Shown here piece by piece: positions 29,801 through 37,083 of a stretch of DNA of 44,466 bases (position 1 is the first letter of the stretch; each line of letters starts with the position of its first letter). The notes under the pieces were generated by a model. It saw nothing but the letters and a program-made list of their open reading frames with translations, did not search any database and was not told the origin of the DNA. The DNA is from Lachnospiraceae bacterium (GTDB lineage: Bacteria > Bacillota > Clostridia > Lachnospirales > Lachnospiraceae), in the NCBI GenBank assembly GCA_026169045.1, contig JAPFDH010000042.1:1-44466 (forward strand), written 5' to 3'. The translations under genes were made by a program, and so were the position numbers.

Positions 29801-30163
29801 TTCGATTATCACACCTAACAAAAACGAATTTTCATTAATCTGATCAAAATATTCCAACGCAATATGAGTATAAACCACAGGAATCTTGTCCGCAGGTCTT
29901 GCGTAAATTCCAGCACTGGCATCCATGAGACATCGCGTATAAGAAATTAAATTTCGTTTTCCCGTTCCTGTATTATAACCGCTTGTCGCTTTATTGAACT
30001 GGGTATCTCCCGTATAGGCATACTTAATTGCATCTAATATCGTTGACTTTCCACATTCATTCTCTCCGGAAATCAGAGTTAAATTCTCGGAAACCGGAAT
30101 CGTGCGATTGATAAATCCATACCAGTTTACCAAATGTATTTTTTTTAAAACGGTTTTACTCAT
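26852..30163 (-). CDS. jetC: Wadjet protein JetC (SMC/MukB-like ATPase)
   Basis: A 1103-residue SMC-like ATPase. The Walker A motif GENECGKST lies at residues 33-41 after an LVNWYGF start typical of the family. Two long coiled-coil arms (about 230-500 and 640-890) flank a hinge-like globular part. The ABC signature SGAGTQ (near 1006) and Walker B LLFIDEP (DE near 1039-1040) close the protein. It is the DNA-extruding motor of the Wadjet complex. The ATG at 30163 follows GAGG and overlaps the jetB stop by 8 bases; a longer frame to 30190 lacks such a site. Confidence 0.93.
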   Translation of the reverse strand: MSKTVLKKIHLVNWYGFINRTIPVSENLTLISGENECGKSTILDAIKYAYTGDTQFNKATSGYNTGTGKRNLISYTRCLMDASAGIYARPADKIPVVYTHIALEYFDQINENSFLLGVIIETAVADIRGTYWYAMEGSALNDVSFVYEKDSVLKPYDASGFQKRYGVTMKTKKEGISLFMQMTGLKIPYQEVPKYQRKLRNLMAYNPAAKIQEFIQESVLEEHDINFDKLKEAKKNIEQINGSLEQINQELQDLDSILADFDEHDKKAQQLKIDDIKIKYHEWIQCKREIREAEEFIKKNRFTWEMLKETVQEQDQTIHSLEQYYSEARNALLDLDVSKAIVASEQVISTYEDQLSQLGEKKKQLEIFLLQVQKMMAQLAELGEATENKETAQMLVSKVVDAVEKQRFIDRLKEQIRVCRDQLIEKNILIKRELESVQEEWAEQNTLIENCNRNRADYSGIQEQIELIREINRELKKRGMEEEARLACEYVAELKDENWRDAIEAFLGIHRYAVIVSKEAFDVANDVLDHSRHRYVELVNTKRLMEKRMECEEDSVYHYLHIQNETAANYFRFWLGKIHAVTIDKVANYDYAMSKEGKLSRNMAVTYINTRKIKQYCLGSQAIELNKRAAEKRLSELETREKELLKEQRDLQEKSKNLQADLDCFKEFHLNAHREWAKVRADWEEEKRHYNELIKAQKQNAEFMALNERVSVLKAQLDEKKKEREEAIKKRTVLEITISQKDVALKEARRKETVKQEEMEEEKKRRHFIVDKAIEEYEKNVAEGKLDGGLMRLESKKRLDRRIRELEAAINGKQQIYNNRKQEIDKLPMGLQWEAVYQKRRGKIWIDDLQGIQKKLKEQTVTYEKIFKREFVLRIYETAKEARKDIGDINKELRKLQFSTKYQFDVKLLDDHSDYAKILRYAEYLQETNNMSDGQMTLTDLMGYEKDEVEIREKEIHQIINKMIDHNDTTEIKKFADYRNYMSYEILINNDEVKDGKLSKQVGYNSGAGTQIPYTLILSAALSMLYNARVNSVRLLFIDEPFEKMSDHNIKLMLEFFKNQNFQVIFCAPPNKLESIGSECGVIIPVLKISNDNMQIGEVRFHE

Positions 30164-30794
30164 CTGCATCCTCACTTTCCAGCCATTCATCCTGTTGTGT
30201 TTCTGTCTCTTCTTTTTCTGAAGTATATTCTGCCATTACCTGTTTCAATTGTCCGATATCCATACAAAACTGCAGGGAAGGATACAATCGTACCTTTCCA
30301 TCTTCCGTTCTTATTTCTTCTCCGTAATCGATCAGACTAAATTTTTTAAATATGCGGTATGATTCTTTAAAATCCGCCGGTTTCATATTGATTTGATATA
30401 TTTTACACTTATCAATAATATCTCCCACTGTTACATATACCGGATCTGTATATCCCATTCGTTCTAAAAACAAAAGCCATAACACCAGCAATAATTGTGT
30501 CTGTTTTCCGTCGAAGCGATACAAATTGCTCCTCTTGAGGCCTACCGTCTCCATATCATTATCCGCCTGCTGCAACATGGCTACTTTCATCCGATCATCC
30601 ACAATAACCTGATAGCCGATGGCAGACAGGTATATATTTACATCATACTGATTGGAATCCGAGGCGATAAATTCGTATAATTTTTCATCCTTATCCGCCA
30701 CGATAAATGTTGTATCCAATAATTTTCGAATACAGCGTTTAAATAAATAGGCATCTTCTTCCTTCATTCTTGTCATAAAACTAAAATCATTCAT
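30156..30794 (-). CDS. jetB: Wadjet protein JetB (MukE/kleisin-partner, DUF4194 type)
   Basis: A 212-residue protein with the winged-helix (KITE-like) pattern of DUF4194: LFKRCIRKLLDTTFIV, then LLVLWLLFLERM and the VTVGDIIDKC segment. The C-terminal 25 residues are acidic and glutamate-rich. In Wadjet this subunit bridges the kleisin JetA and the SMC arms. It starts 13 bases after jetA and overlaps jetC by 8 bases, so stoichiometry is probably set by coupled translation. Confidence 0.88.
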   Translation of the reverse strand: MNDFSFMTRMKEEDAYLFKRCIRKLLDTTFIVADKDEKLYEFIASDSNQYDVNIYLSAIGYQVIVDDRMKVAMLQQADNDMETVGLKRSNLYRFDGKQTQLLLVLWLLFLERMGYTDPVYVTVGDIIDKCKIYQINMKPADFKESYRIFKKFSLIDYGEEIRTEDGKVRLYPSLQFCMDIGQLKQVMAEYTSEKEETETQQDEWLESEDADE

Positions 30795-30807
30795 ACATTA
30801 ACACCCT

Positions 30808-32232
30808 CTATTTTCTACGGATTGTAATATTTGTGAGATCTGCAATCTCTGTCTTTACCAATTCATCTGATAACTGAATTTCATATGCAAACTCTTTATT
30901 TTGTGCATAAAGCATTGCACCACAAAATATAAGTGCTTCTTCTTTTGTCTGAATCCTATTTTCCTTAATATCTGTTTTCTCCTCCATTCCCAAATGTACA
31001 TCTAAAAATGTACTTACTTTATCCATAGAATAGCGGTTAGGAGAACTGGAAAACAGCTTTTCGGTCTGTATTTTCTTTTCTTCTTCCGATAGCTCTTCTT
31101 CAACAATCCCAATATTTTCCCCCTCATTTTTCAACCGTTTCTTTTTTTCAAAGGATTTATATCCCACATAATTTTGGTGAATGATACGTGCACAGTCAGA
31201 AACTTTTTCAATAGAAACGATTTGTTCATCTTCCGGTAATTTCGATACTTGGTTCAGAAAATCGTTGATCAAAGCCTCCATTCGGACTCCATTGCTTGCC
31301 ATCAGCATAATTCTCGTATTGGCCAGATTGTAATAATTATTGATTCGATTATCAATCAGCTCCATATTAGACTCATATTCCACACTTAAAAAATACTGAA
31401 GTTCTGCTAACTGATGTTCTACCCGATCCCGTGCTTCCTCATATTCCAATTGAAGTTTTTCCCCACATTCCTGTATCATCTTCTCCCACAATTCATCCTG
31501 TCTCAATACTCTTAGTTTGCCTTTCAGAAATGAAATTTGCATCGGAATCAATCCATTGTTTTTGACAAAAAAATACTCGCTGAAAAATCGGTCCAGCATC
31601 TCATCTTTCATAATAAATTGACCAAAACTATTGATATCCTGAAAGGCAATCACTGCTTTCATAATCGTTGCAATACTTTCTTTTAAATCCGTCAATTCAT
31701 TTTTCAATTCCTTTTCATTATCCAAAAGTGGCACAAGAATATTGGTATACGGCCTTTCCCTGCGTACAGAATCTTCTTCCGATGCTGACTTCATGATCTC
31801 ATACATGGAAAAAATGCGATTTGACATCATCCCTTCCTCTGTCTTTTCTGTCATTTTTTTCAGAAAATCCATAACTCGTCTGCAACCAGCAGAAATATTT
31901 ACCACATACTCCCCATTTCTTCCTATTTCACGAGGAAGCAGCCATCCACATCCCCGAAACAATACGAGAATTTCCCCGGCCTGTAATTCTGTACCAGTTT
32001 CATCCGATTCCTTCTCTTCCACACCATCAGCACGATCCGTTACCATATTTCTTGTAATATCTATATTTTTTAGATACAAGGTAATACTGTCTTTCGCATC
32101 CGCTTCGTACAACACTGGTAATTCTTTTGTTTTTTCAATTAAAATCTGAATGCAGTCATAATAGATTCTTCGGTATTTTAATGTCAATGGTTTAAAAAAT
32201 GCATCATTTTCTATATAGTCAAAAAAATTCAC
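30808..32232 (-). CDS. jetA: Wadjet protein JetA (kleisin-like, MukF analogue)
   Basis: A 474-residue, mostly helical protein with an N-terminal winged-helix-like start (FFDYIENDAFFKPLT) and central coiled-coil helices. Its place directly before jetB-jetC-jetD and its size identify it as JetA. The N-terminus resembles the DUF5716/JetA group common in clostridia more than the DUF3375 group of type I systems, so this operon is probably type II or III; the subtype is not certain. Translation starts at GTG, preceded by GGAGGTGACAGG. It is the first gene after a good promoter. Confidence 0.87.
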   Translation of the reverse strand: MNFFDYIENDAFFKPLTLKYRRIYYDCIQILIEKTKELPVLYEADAKDSITLYLKNIDITRNMVTDRADGVEEKESDETGTELQAGEILVLFRGCGWLLPREIGRNGEYVVNISAGCRRVMDFLKKMTEKTEEGMMSNRIFSMYEIMKSASEEDSVRRERPYTNILVPLLDNEKELKNELTDLKESIATIMKAVIAFQDINSFGQFIMKDEMLDRFFSEYFFVKNNGLIPMQISFLKGKLRVLRQDELWEKMIQECGEKLQLEYEEARDRVEHQLAELQYFLSVEYESNMELIDNRINNYYNLANTRIMLMASNGVRMEALINDFLNQVSKLPEDEQIVSIEKVSDCARIIHQNYVGYKSFEKKKRLKNEGENIGIVEEELSEEEKKIQTEKLFSSSPNRYSMDKVSTFLDVHLGMEEKTDIKENRIQTKEEALIFCGAMLYAQNKEFAYEIQLSDELVKTEIADLTNITIRRK

Positions 32233-32279
32233 CCTGTCACCTCCAGCTTCCTTTATCGCATTTTTACATTCTTTCTCTT

Positions 32280-32308
32280 ATTTTATCTATTTTTCTATTT
32301 TTTATCAA
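32280..32308 (-). promoter_or_regulatory. promoter of the Wadjet operon
   Basis: On the minus strand TTGATA (32303-32308) and TAAAAT (32280-32285) are separated by 17 bases, about 48 bases before the jetA start. No operator-like symmetry was seen, consistent with constitutive expression. Confidence 0.7.
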
Positions 32309-32393
32309 TATATATTTATATATATTCCATTATTCAACAAAATACGCAATCCGAAAAAGGCAAAAAAATGCACGATATTTCAATTATGTAATC

Positions 32394-32423
32394 TTGACAT
32401 ATGACCAAAAAATCTGATATGCT
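32394..32423 (+). promoter_or_regulatory. promoter of the leader-methyltransferase unit
   Basis: A consensus TTGACA (32394-32399) and TATGCT (32418-32423) are 18 bases apart. Transcription would start near 32430, giving a leader of about 140 bases before the methyltransferase. Confidence 0.75.
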
Positions 32424-32474
32424 CACAAATATGTAATGTACAAACACACTTATCAGAAATGGAGGCGCATACAT

Positions 32475-32510
32475 ATGTGTGGTGGTATTATCTCTCAAAA
32501 GATTGCATAA
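32475..32510 (+). CDS. 11-residue leader peptide
   Basis: A short ORF reading MCGGIISQKIA. GGAGG lies nine bases before its ATG, a better ribosome site than many full genes here. It ends two bases before the 5' arm of a perfect hairpin whose 3' arm touches the ribosome site of the methyltransferase. This is the arrangement of leader peptides in translational attenuators (such as erm and some cat genes), where a stalled ribosome opens the hairpin. Which signal would stall the ribosome is unknown. Confidence 0.6.
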   Translation: MCGGIISQKIA

Positions 32511-32511
32511 A

Positions 32512-32554
32512 CCCATGTAAATAAATGAAAATTATTTTTAAATATTTACATGGG
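32512..32554 (+). promoter_or_regulatory. 12-bp hairpin, candidate translational attenuator
   Basis: CCCATGTAAATA (32512-32523) pairs perfectly with TATTTACATGGG (32543-32554). The 3' arm includes the first G residues of GGGAGG, the ribosome site for the methyltransferase (ATG 32571). There is no following T run, so it is not a terminator. A ribosome at the leader stop codon would cover the 5' arm. Confidence 0.6.
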
Positions 32555-32570
32555 AGGATAGGATATTACT

Positions 32571-33302
32571 ATGAAAGAAAATAAATATGACAATGAATGC
32601 TTTTTTCAAAAATACAGTCAAATGTTACGTTCCCAAAAAGGACTGCAAGGTGCCGGAGAATGGTCGGAATTAAAGAAAATTCTCCCTGATTTTTCCAATA
32701 AAACAGTCTTGGATCTGGGATGCGGATATGGATGGCATTGTAAATATGCGGCAGATCACCATGCTTCTTTTGTACTCGGCACGGATATCTCTCAAAAAAT
32801 GATTCATACCGCACAAGAGATCAATTCTGCTTTACCAGTCAAATATCAATGCATTGCCATGGAAGATCTGGATTTTCCTGAAAATACATTTGATATCGTC
32901 TTAAGCTCTTTAGCCTTTCATTATATAAAAGATTTTGATATCTTAATCAAAAATATCTCCAAATGGATCACTCCAGGCGGTACACTTGTCTTTTCTGTGG
33001 AACATCCTGTATTTACTTCCTATGGAACACAAGACTGGTATTACGATAAAGACGGAACCATTTTGCATTTTCCGGTGGATAATTATTATTATGAAGGACA
33101 ACGAGAAGCCATATTTCTAGGGGAAAAAATCATAAAGTACCATCGTACTCTGACAACATATTTGAGTACTCTGCTTCAAAACGGATTTGAACTTACACAT
33201 ATTATCGAACCACAACCTCCAAAAGAAATGATGGATATCCCCGGAATGAAAGACGAAATGCGCCGTCCCATGATGCTGCTTGTTTCAGCTACAAAAAAAT
33301 AA
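32571..33302 (+). CDS. class I SAM-dependent methyltransferase
   Basis: A 243-residue methyltransferase. The SAM-binding motif is VLDLGCGYGWHCKYA, followed by an acidic residue in GTDIS, and post-motifs FDIVLSSLAFHYI and ITPGGTLVFSVEHP, as in UbiE/Methyltransf_11 enzymes. The acceptor cannot be deduced. It is a single-gene unit on the plus strand, opposite the Wadjet operon. The leader ORF and hairpin upstream suggest induced expression at the level of translation, as for ribosome-protecting resistance genes; but the protein is not an Erm-type rRNA dimethylase. Confidence 0.88.
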   Translation: MKENKYDNECFFQKYSQMLRSQKGLQGAGEWSELKKILPDFSNKTVLDLGCGYGWHCKYAADHHASFVLGTDISQKMIHTAQEINSALPVKYQCIAMEDLDFPENTFDIVLSSLAFHYIKDFDILIKNISKWITPGGTLVFSVEHPVFTSYGTQDWYYDKDGTILHFPVDNYYYEGQREAIFLGEKIIKYHRTLTTYLSTLLQNGFELTHIIEPQPPKEMMDIPGMKDEMRRPMMLLVSATKK

Positions 33303-33330
33303 CCTTTTTTGTTTATAGTCTTCTTTAAAA

Positions 33331-33375
33331 AAGGCACCGAGATATCATCAAATTTCACGATATCTCAGTGCCTTC
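33331..33375 (-). terminator. terminator of the small minus-strand transcript
   Basis: GGCAC-GAGATATC pairs with GATATCTC-GTGCC with one mismatch. On the minus strand it is followed by T6, while the plus side has no T run. It therefore ends a minus-strand transcript that starts near 33568. It may also help to stop the methyltransferase transcript. Confidence 0.85.
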
Positions 33376-33384
33376 CTATGAATT

Positions 33385-33512
33385 TTAATGTTTCCATAAC
33401 TCTCGAAACTTGCTTTTATTCCCATTCACATATAATTCTCTATCTAATCGATACCTCCAGTCATAGTCTCTGCTCCAAATGGTTTTAAATTATTCAAACT
33501 TATAACTTTCAT
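33385..33512 (-). CDS. small protein gene with candidate -1 frameshift (22 or 42 residues)
   Basis: An ATG at 33512 with AGGAG seven bases upstream opens a 22-codon frame ending at 33444 (begins MKVISLNNLK, ends ETMTGGID). At 33489-33483 the heptamer T-TTA-AAA, a canonical -1 slippery form, allows entry into a second frame that runs to 33385. This gives 42 residues with a very protein-like charged and aromatic tail (contains DYDWRYRLDREL and FRELWKH). That second frame has no start of its own. Either the shift is programmed, or the gene carries a one-base lesion. It has its own promoter and terminator. No family was recognised. Confidence 0.55.
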
Positions 33513-33574
33513 CTGCTTTCTCCTCTCCCCCATATTCAATTTTCATTTACAACTCTTAATTTATACTTATGTAT

Positions 33575-33603
33575 ATTATATCACATTTCCCCAAAATCGT
33601 CAT
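33575..33603 (-). promoter_or_regulatory. promoter of the small minus-strand gene
   Basis: The minus strand has a perfect extended -10, TGATATAAT (TATAAT at 33575-33580), and ATGACG 17 bases upstream (33598-33603). Transcription would start near 33568, about 55 bases before the small ORF. Confidence 0.75.
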
Positions 33604-33724
33604 TTCTTTTCTCCCTTAGTCCCTCTATCGTTGACTTTTGCTGCAAAACAAACTATACTTGATATTATCTGTTTTTACTGATAAATCTGACGGTTTAAAC
33701 CCGTTTTTGAAAGGATGTAACCTC

Positions 33725-34135
33725 ATGTCTTCTTTAACACTTACTGCTGTACGCTCTTTCGGCAAATTTTCCATCTCGTCTCTATCCTCCAGCATTGTAG
33801 ACCTGACTGCTTTTTCCCTATTATGTACTGCACTCGTTTCCTATCTGCCTGAATCCGCCGCCATCATTGTTGCAACTATCATTGCCCGAATTCTTTCATC
33901 CCTATGTAATTATCTGGTTAACTATTTTTTTGTCTTTCACAGTCATACTTCTCACAGCCGTTCCGTCAGCTTATATACGTTTATCACTGTATTGAAAACC
34001 TTAGCCAGTGCCCTTCTCGTAGCGGGAGTAGCTGCTTTGCTTCCAGTTGCCATACCAGAACTTGCTATTAAAATTCCTGTGGATGTGGCTTTATTCTTTC
34101 TAAACTATCTGCTTCAGAAAACCTTTGTCTATTGA
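33725..34135 (+). CDS. GtrA family membrane protein
   Basis: A 136-residue protein with four membrane segments and the GtrA pattern: FGKFSISSLSSSIVDLTAF, IIARILSSLCNYLVNYFFVF and a terminal YLLQKTFVY. GtrA-like proteins are thought to help move lipid-linked sugars across the membrane for cell-surface glycosylation. The ATG at 33725 follows AAAGGATG; the frame is open further left without a start of equal quality. No glycosyltransferase partner is adjacent. Confidence 0.88.
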   Translation: MSSLTLTAVRSFGKFSISSLSSSIVDLTAFSLLCTALVSYLPESAAIIVATIIARILSSLCNYLVNYFFVFHSHTSHSRSVSLYTFITVLKTLASALLVAGVAALLPVAIPELAIKIPVDVALFFLNYLLQKTFVY

Positions 34136-34196
34136 ATCATCGTACTTGCTTTTCCGGTTACAATAAGCTTCTTTTATTCAGCGCACAGACATTCAC

Positions 34197-34242
34197 AAAA
34201 AAACCTTACAGATATTTTTCTTAAATATCCGTAAGGTTTTTT
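34197..34242. terminator. convergent terminator, GtrA / nucleotidyltransferase
   Basis: AAAAAACCTTAC pairs with GTAAGGTTTTTT, with an inner GATATTT/AAATATC stem. It lies between convergent genes and works in both directions. The outer stem almost repeats that of the Wadjet terminator at 25559-25604. Confidence 0.9.
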
Positions 34243-34255
34243 CACATTACATTCC

Positions 34256-34927
34256 CTAATCTCCTATTTTAACCATCATCTCTTTGCACCAGGAAAATAA
34301 TAGGGCAAATACATCATCAAAATCAAATGCTTCTCCTGAGGCAACAGACATTGCCGTTTCCAAAACCAACCGGTCTTTGCCATGCAATTCCGTCAAAAGA
34401 TCTTGTTTGGTAACACAAAATTTGCCGGTATCCAAATAGTGCCAATTCTGCAGTATGAAAAATACAGACTTATAGGAATATGGGATTTGCTCAATATTCT
34501 TTTCTTTTGAACCATGAATATAACGATGGCATATTTCATGATAAAGGTTTCCCAGACTCATTTTAACAAAGTTCCGTACATCGTTATCTGTATATTGGGG
34601 AACCAATTCGGTAAGTGTTCCAAAGTAATCTTTCGTTGTATGTACCAGATGACAAATCTCAAGAGGATTCCAATGGTTTAAATCTTCTATCCCACAAATA
34701 AATCCACAAGATTTTTCATATCCTTCAAGCAAAGAAATCACCTTTCTATACATGGCAAGGTCAGCAATCGAAAGTTCATTTAATACAACCATAATATCGA
34801 TATCACTCTGCTTTGTTGCTTCCCCTCTTGCATAGCTGCCCTGCAATCCGACATAAACCAGACGTTCCTGATATTTTTCCTTTAGTAGCTCTGTCAATGA
34901 CCGAATATATACGTCCGCTTCAAACAT
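34256..34927 (-). CDS. nucleotidyltransferase-fold protein (aminoglycoside-adenylyltransferase-like)
   Basis: A 223-residue protein with the polymerase-beta-type nucleotidyltransferase motif GSYARGEATKQSDIDIMV: Gly30-Ser31, then the metal-binding Asp42 and Asp44. A helical C-terminal domain follows, as in streptomycin/spectinomycin adenylyltransferases and lincosamide nucleotidyltransferases. It could modify an antibiotic or be a housekeeping protein; substrate is unknown. It starts 13 bases after the preceding small membrane protein and is probably last in that four-gene unit. Confidence 0.82.
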   Translation of the reverse strand: MFEADVYIRSLTELLKEKYQERLVYVGLQGSYARGEATKQSDIDIMVVLNELSIADLAMYRKVISLLEGYEKSCGFICGIEDLNHWNPLEICHLVHTTKDYFGTLTELVPQYTDNDVRNFVKMSLGNLYHEICHRYIHGSKEKNIEQIPYSYKSVFFILQNWHYLDTGKFCVTKQDLLTELHGKDRLVLETAMSVASGEAFDFDDVFALLFSWCKEMMVKIGD

Positions 34928-34940
34928 TTTTATCCTTTCC

Positions 34941-35351
34941 TCATTTCAATAGTTCATCAATATAGGATTTGTGAATCTGAAACTCTCCCATTTGTCCTTC
35001 GTAATAATCCATTCGTTCTTTCTGAACTTCTGCTTTTTCCGTATTCTCTGCTTCCATATATGCTTTATATAATGTAGCTGCTTCAAAATATCCTGCTACG
35101 GCTCTGCTTGCAAGAACGTCTTCGCTATATTCTTTATCCAAACGCGCATCCCGTTGCGTTATTCCCAGAAGATAACTGTAATCTCTGGATTGAAGTGCAT
35201 AATAGTACGTATCTTCCGTATAATAATCCGGTTCGGAAATAATATCCCGGATATTACTAAGCCCAACAAAGATAAAAAGAATCAGTGTGATGGTCAAAAT
35301 CACCGTAAAAATACTGACAATCAGTTTTCCCAAAGAAAATTTTTGTTTCAT
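34941..35351 (-). CDS. small single-pass membrane protein, unknown family
   Basis: A 136-residue protein with one N-terminal transmembrane helix (about residues 9-32) and a hydrophilic, mostly helical outer domain rich in Tyr, Glu and Ala. I do not recognise a family. Its layout, a short basic N-terminus, one helix and a helical outer part, echoes the two zinc-ribbon proteins encoded before it. Its ATG overlaps their stop codon (ATGA overlap), so the three proteins probably work together. Confidence 0.75.
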   Translation of the reverse strand: MKQKFSLGKLIVSIFTVILTITLILFIFVGLSNIRDIISEPDYYTEDTYYYALQSRDYSYLLGITQRDARLDKEYSEDVLASRAVAGYFEAATLYKAYMEAENTEKAEVQKERMDYYEGQMGEFQIHKSYIDELLK

Positions 35352-36097
35352 TTCTCAGCCAACCTCCTTTCCAGAAGTTCCTGCTGACGCGTCGCAGACA
35401 AATTTGGTAATTCATCTGCTTCCTCGCGGCTTAGTCCACCATAGGTAACCAAAATCGCTTTTATCTGTTCCTGCATGGCTTCTATCAGTTCCATCTTATC
35501 CTCGGCCAAATATTTTTCCTTGTTATACGAATAGTTTTGTTCAATGTTAAAAATTTCATCCAGGTTATTGGTAATGGTACGCACAGTAGAAGACAAATTT
35601 TCTTCATCAAAGGCATATGCATCCCCCATAAGCGGATTCATCAAAAGATTGTAAACAGCATAGTATGCTTCTCCAGCATACACTACAGCCATATACTCAT
35701 CAAATTCATCGGAAAAATAAAGGGAATTGGCATTATAATAACCACTTAACCCATAAAAATCCCCCTCTGCTGCATATTGTTCCAGATTCTTCTGATGGGT
35801 TTCCTTATCAGCAGAAATCTGTTTTTTCATTACACTTGTTCCAATGTTCCAGCCAGATGCTGCAAATATAATTCCACCAATATTTAAAATAAACAGTACA
35901 AATAAAATAATCAAAGGAACTGTAAGACTGGCAAATCGGCTGCTTTTTTCATAAACCGCTCGTTTGGTTTTTGAAAATTCTTGCTGATACCGTTTCATTT
36001 CTTTCTGATGCTTCTCTGCCAGTAAATTTCTCTTCCCGCAATAAGGACAGTATTCATCTTCCAATCCCAGATTGGAACCACAATAAGGACATTTCAT
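35348..36097 (-). CDS. zinc-ribbon membrane protein
   Basis: A 249-residue protein. The N-terminal zinc ribbon has CPYCGSNL-x-CPYCGK (Cys3, Cys6 and a second CxxC about 12 residues later). A charged helix, a transmembrane helix (about residues 58-80) and a helical outer domain of about 165 residues follow. The function is unknown. It overlaps the preceding gene by four bases (ATGA) and the following gene by four, indicating tight translational coupling within a three-protein set. Confidence 0.82.
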   Translation of the reverse strand: MKCPYCGSNLGLEDEYCPYCGKRNLLAEKHQKEMKRYQQEFSKTKRAVYEKSSRFASLTVPLIILFVLFILNIGGIIFAASGWNIGTSVMKKQISADKETHQKNLEQYAAEGDFYGLSGYYNANSLYFSDEFDEYMAVVYAGEAYYAVYNLLMNPLMGDAYAFDEENLSSTVRTITNNLDEIFNIEQNYSYNKEKYLAEDKMELIEAMQEQIKAILVTYGGLSREEADELPNLSATRQQELLERRLAEK

Positions 36098-36882
36098 TCC
36101 AGCCCCTCCTTTATCTTTGAATAGATTTCAGAAGCATATTTTTCACATATTTCATAATTCAAATAGCCCTCCCGGCAACAATCCTGATAAATCGTTCTGG
36201 CTTCTTCTTCTGATATAGGCAATACTTCCTTCATCATTTTCCGTGTTTCCTCGCAGAAACCATTGATTGTTTCCAGCTGTTTCTCGGTCATTTTACGGAC
36301 ATCTGATGCCGGAATTTCTTCAAAAGCCAACTTTAAAACATAGGGAAATCCAAAGATCAGATCCTCCTGGCTCAATGTACCATCTTCAATCCGTTCCCAC
36401 AGCCATTCTACTTCCAAATATTCTTCATAATATGTATAATATACCATAGGTTCCCACTGAAATAATGCCTCTGCGCCTTCTTCCCCATATAATTCATTGA
36501 GATAAGAAAGCACTGCTTCGTCATCACCTTGCTGGTATAAATCATTCAGCTTCGGAAAATACTTCTGTTCAAATTTCATCTGACTCTCAATTATTTTTTT
36601 ACTCTGTAAATCTTCATAAAAAATCTTTCCTCGAATAATCAGAAAAATCACCAGGCAGACTCCAATGACTCCCAATGCTACTTTTACAGCAAATTTTCCC
36701 TGTTTTTTCAGTGTTTTTTGATATTCCTTTATGGGCACATCTCCCAATTCTTCGGTATCTTCTTTAAGATCATCCAACTGATCCATATATGCTGCTTCTG
36801 CTCCCAATGGATTCAAAGCTCCGCAATAGGGACATTTGGCATCTGTATCTTTTAATTCCGAACCACAATGACTACAAAACAT
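36094..36882 (-). CDS. zinc-ribbon membrane protein (paralogue of the next gene)
   Basis: A 262-residue protein with an N-terminal zinc ribbon, FCSHCGSEL-x-CPYCGALN, an acidic linker, one transmembrane helix (about residues 70-92) and an acidic helical outer domain of about 170 residues. The layout matches the 249-residue gene downstream, so the two are likely paralogues. It is first of the coupled set. No promoter was identified with confidence in the 200 bases upstream. Confidence 0.82.
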   Translation of the reverse strand: MFCSHCGSELKDTDAKCPYCGALNPLGAEAAYMDQLDDLKEDTEELGDVPIKEYQKTLKKQGKFAVKVALGVIGVCLVIFLIIRGKIFYEDLQSKKIIESQMKFEQKYFPKLNDLYQQGDDEAVLSYLNELYGEEGAEALFQWEPMVYYTYYEEYLEVEWLWERIEDGTLSQEDLIFGFPYVLKLAFEEIPASDVRKMTEKQLETINGFCEETRKMMKEVLPISEEEARTIYQDCCREGYLNYEICEKYASEIYSKIKEGLE

Positions 36883-37083
36883 ACCGGATTCCCCCTATTC
36901 TTTTTTCCAAAAGATTTACTTTTTAATACTAAAAAGGATCAACTTCATTTTCCATTTTTTATTACTTCTATCATACATCAAAATGTTCCCAGGGGAAAGA
37001 AATTTTCCTGTTTTTCAGAAATTTTCATCTGATTATCTTGATATATCATTTTCTTTTCATTCTTTATCCCATATTTTATATAT

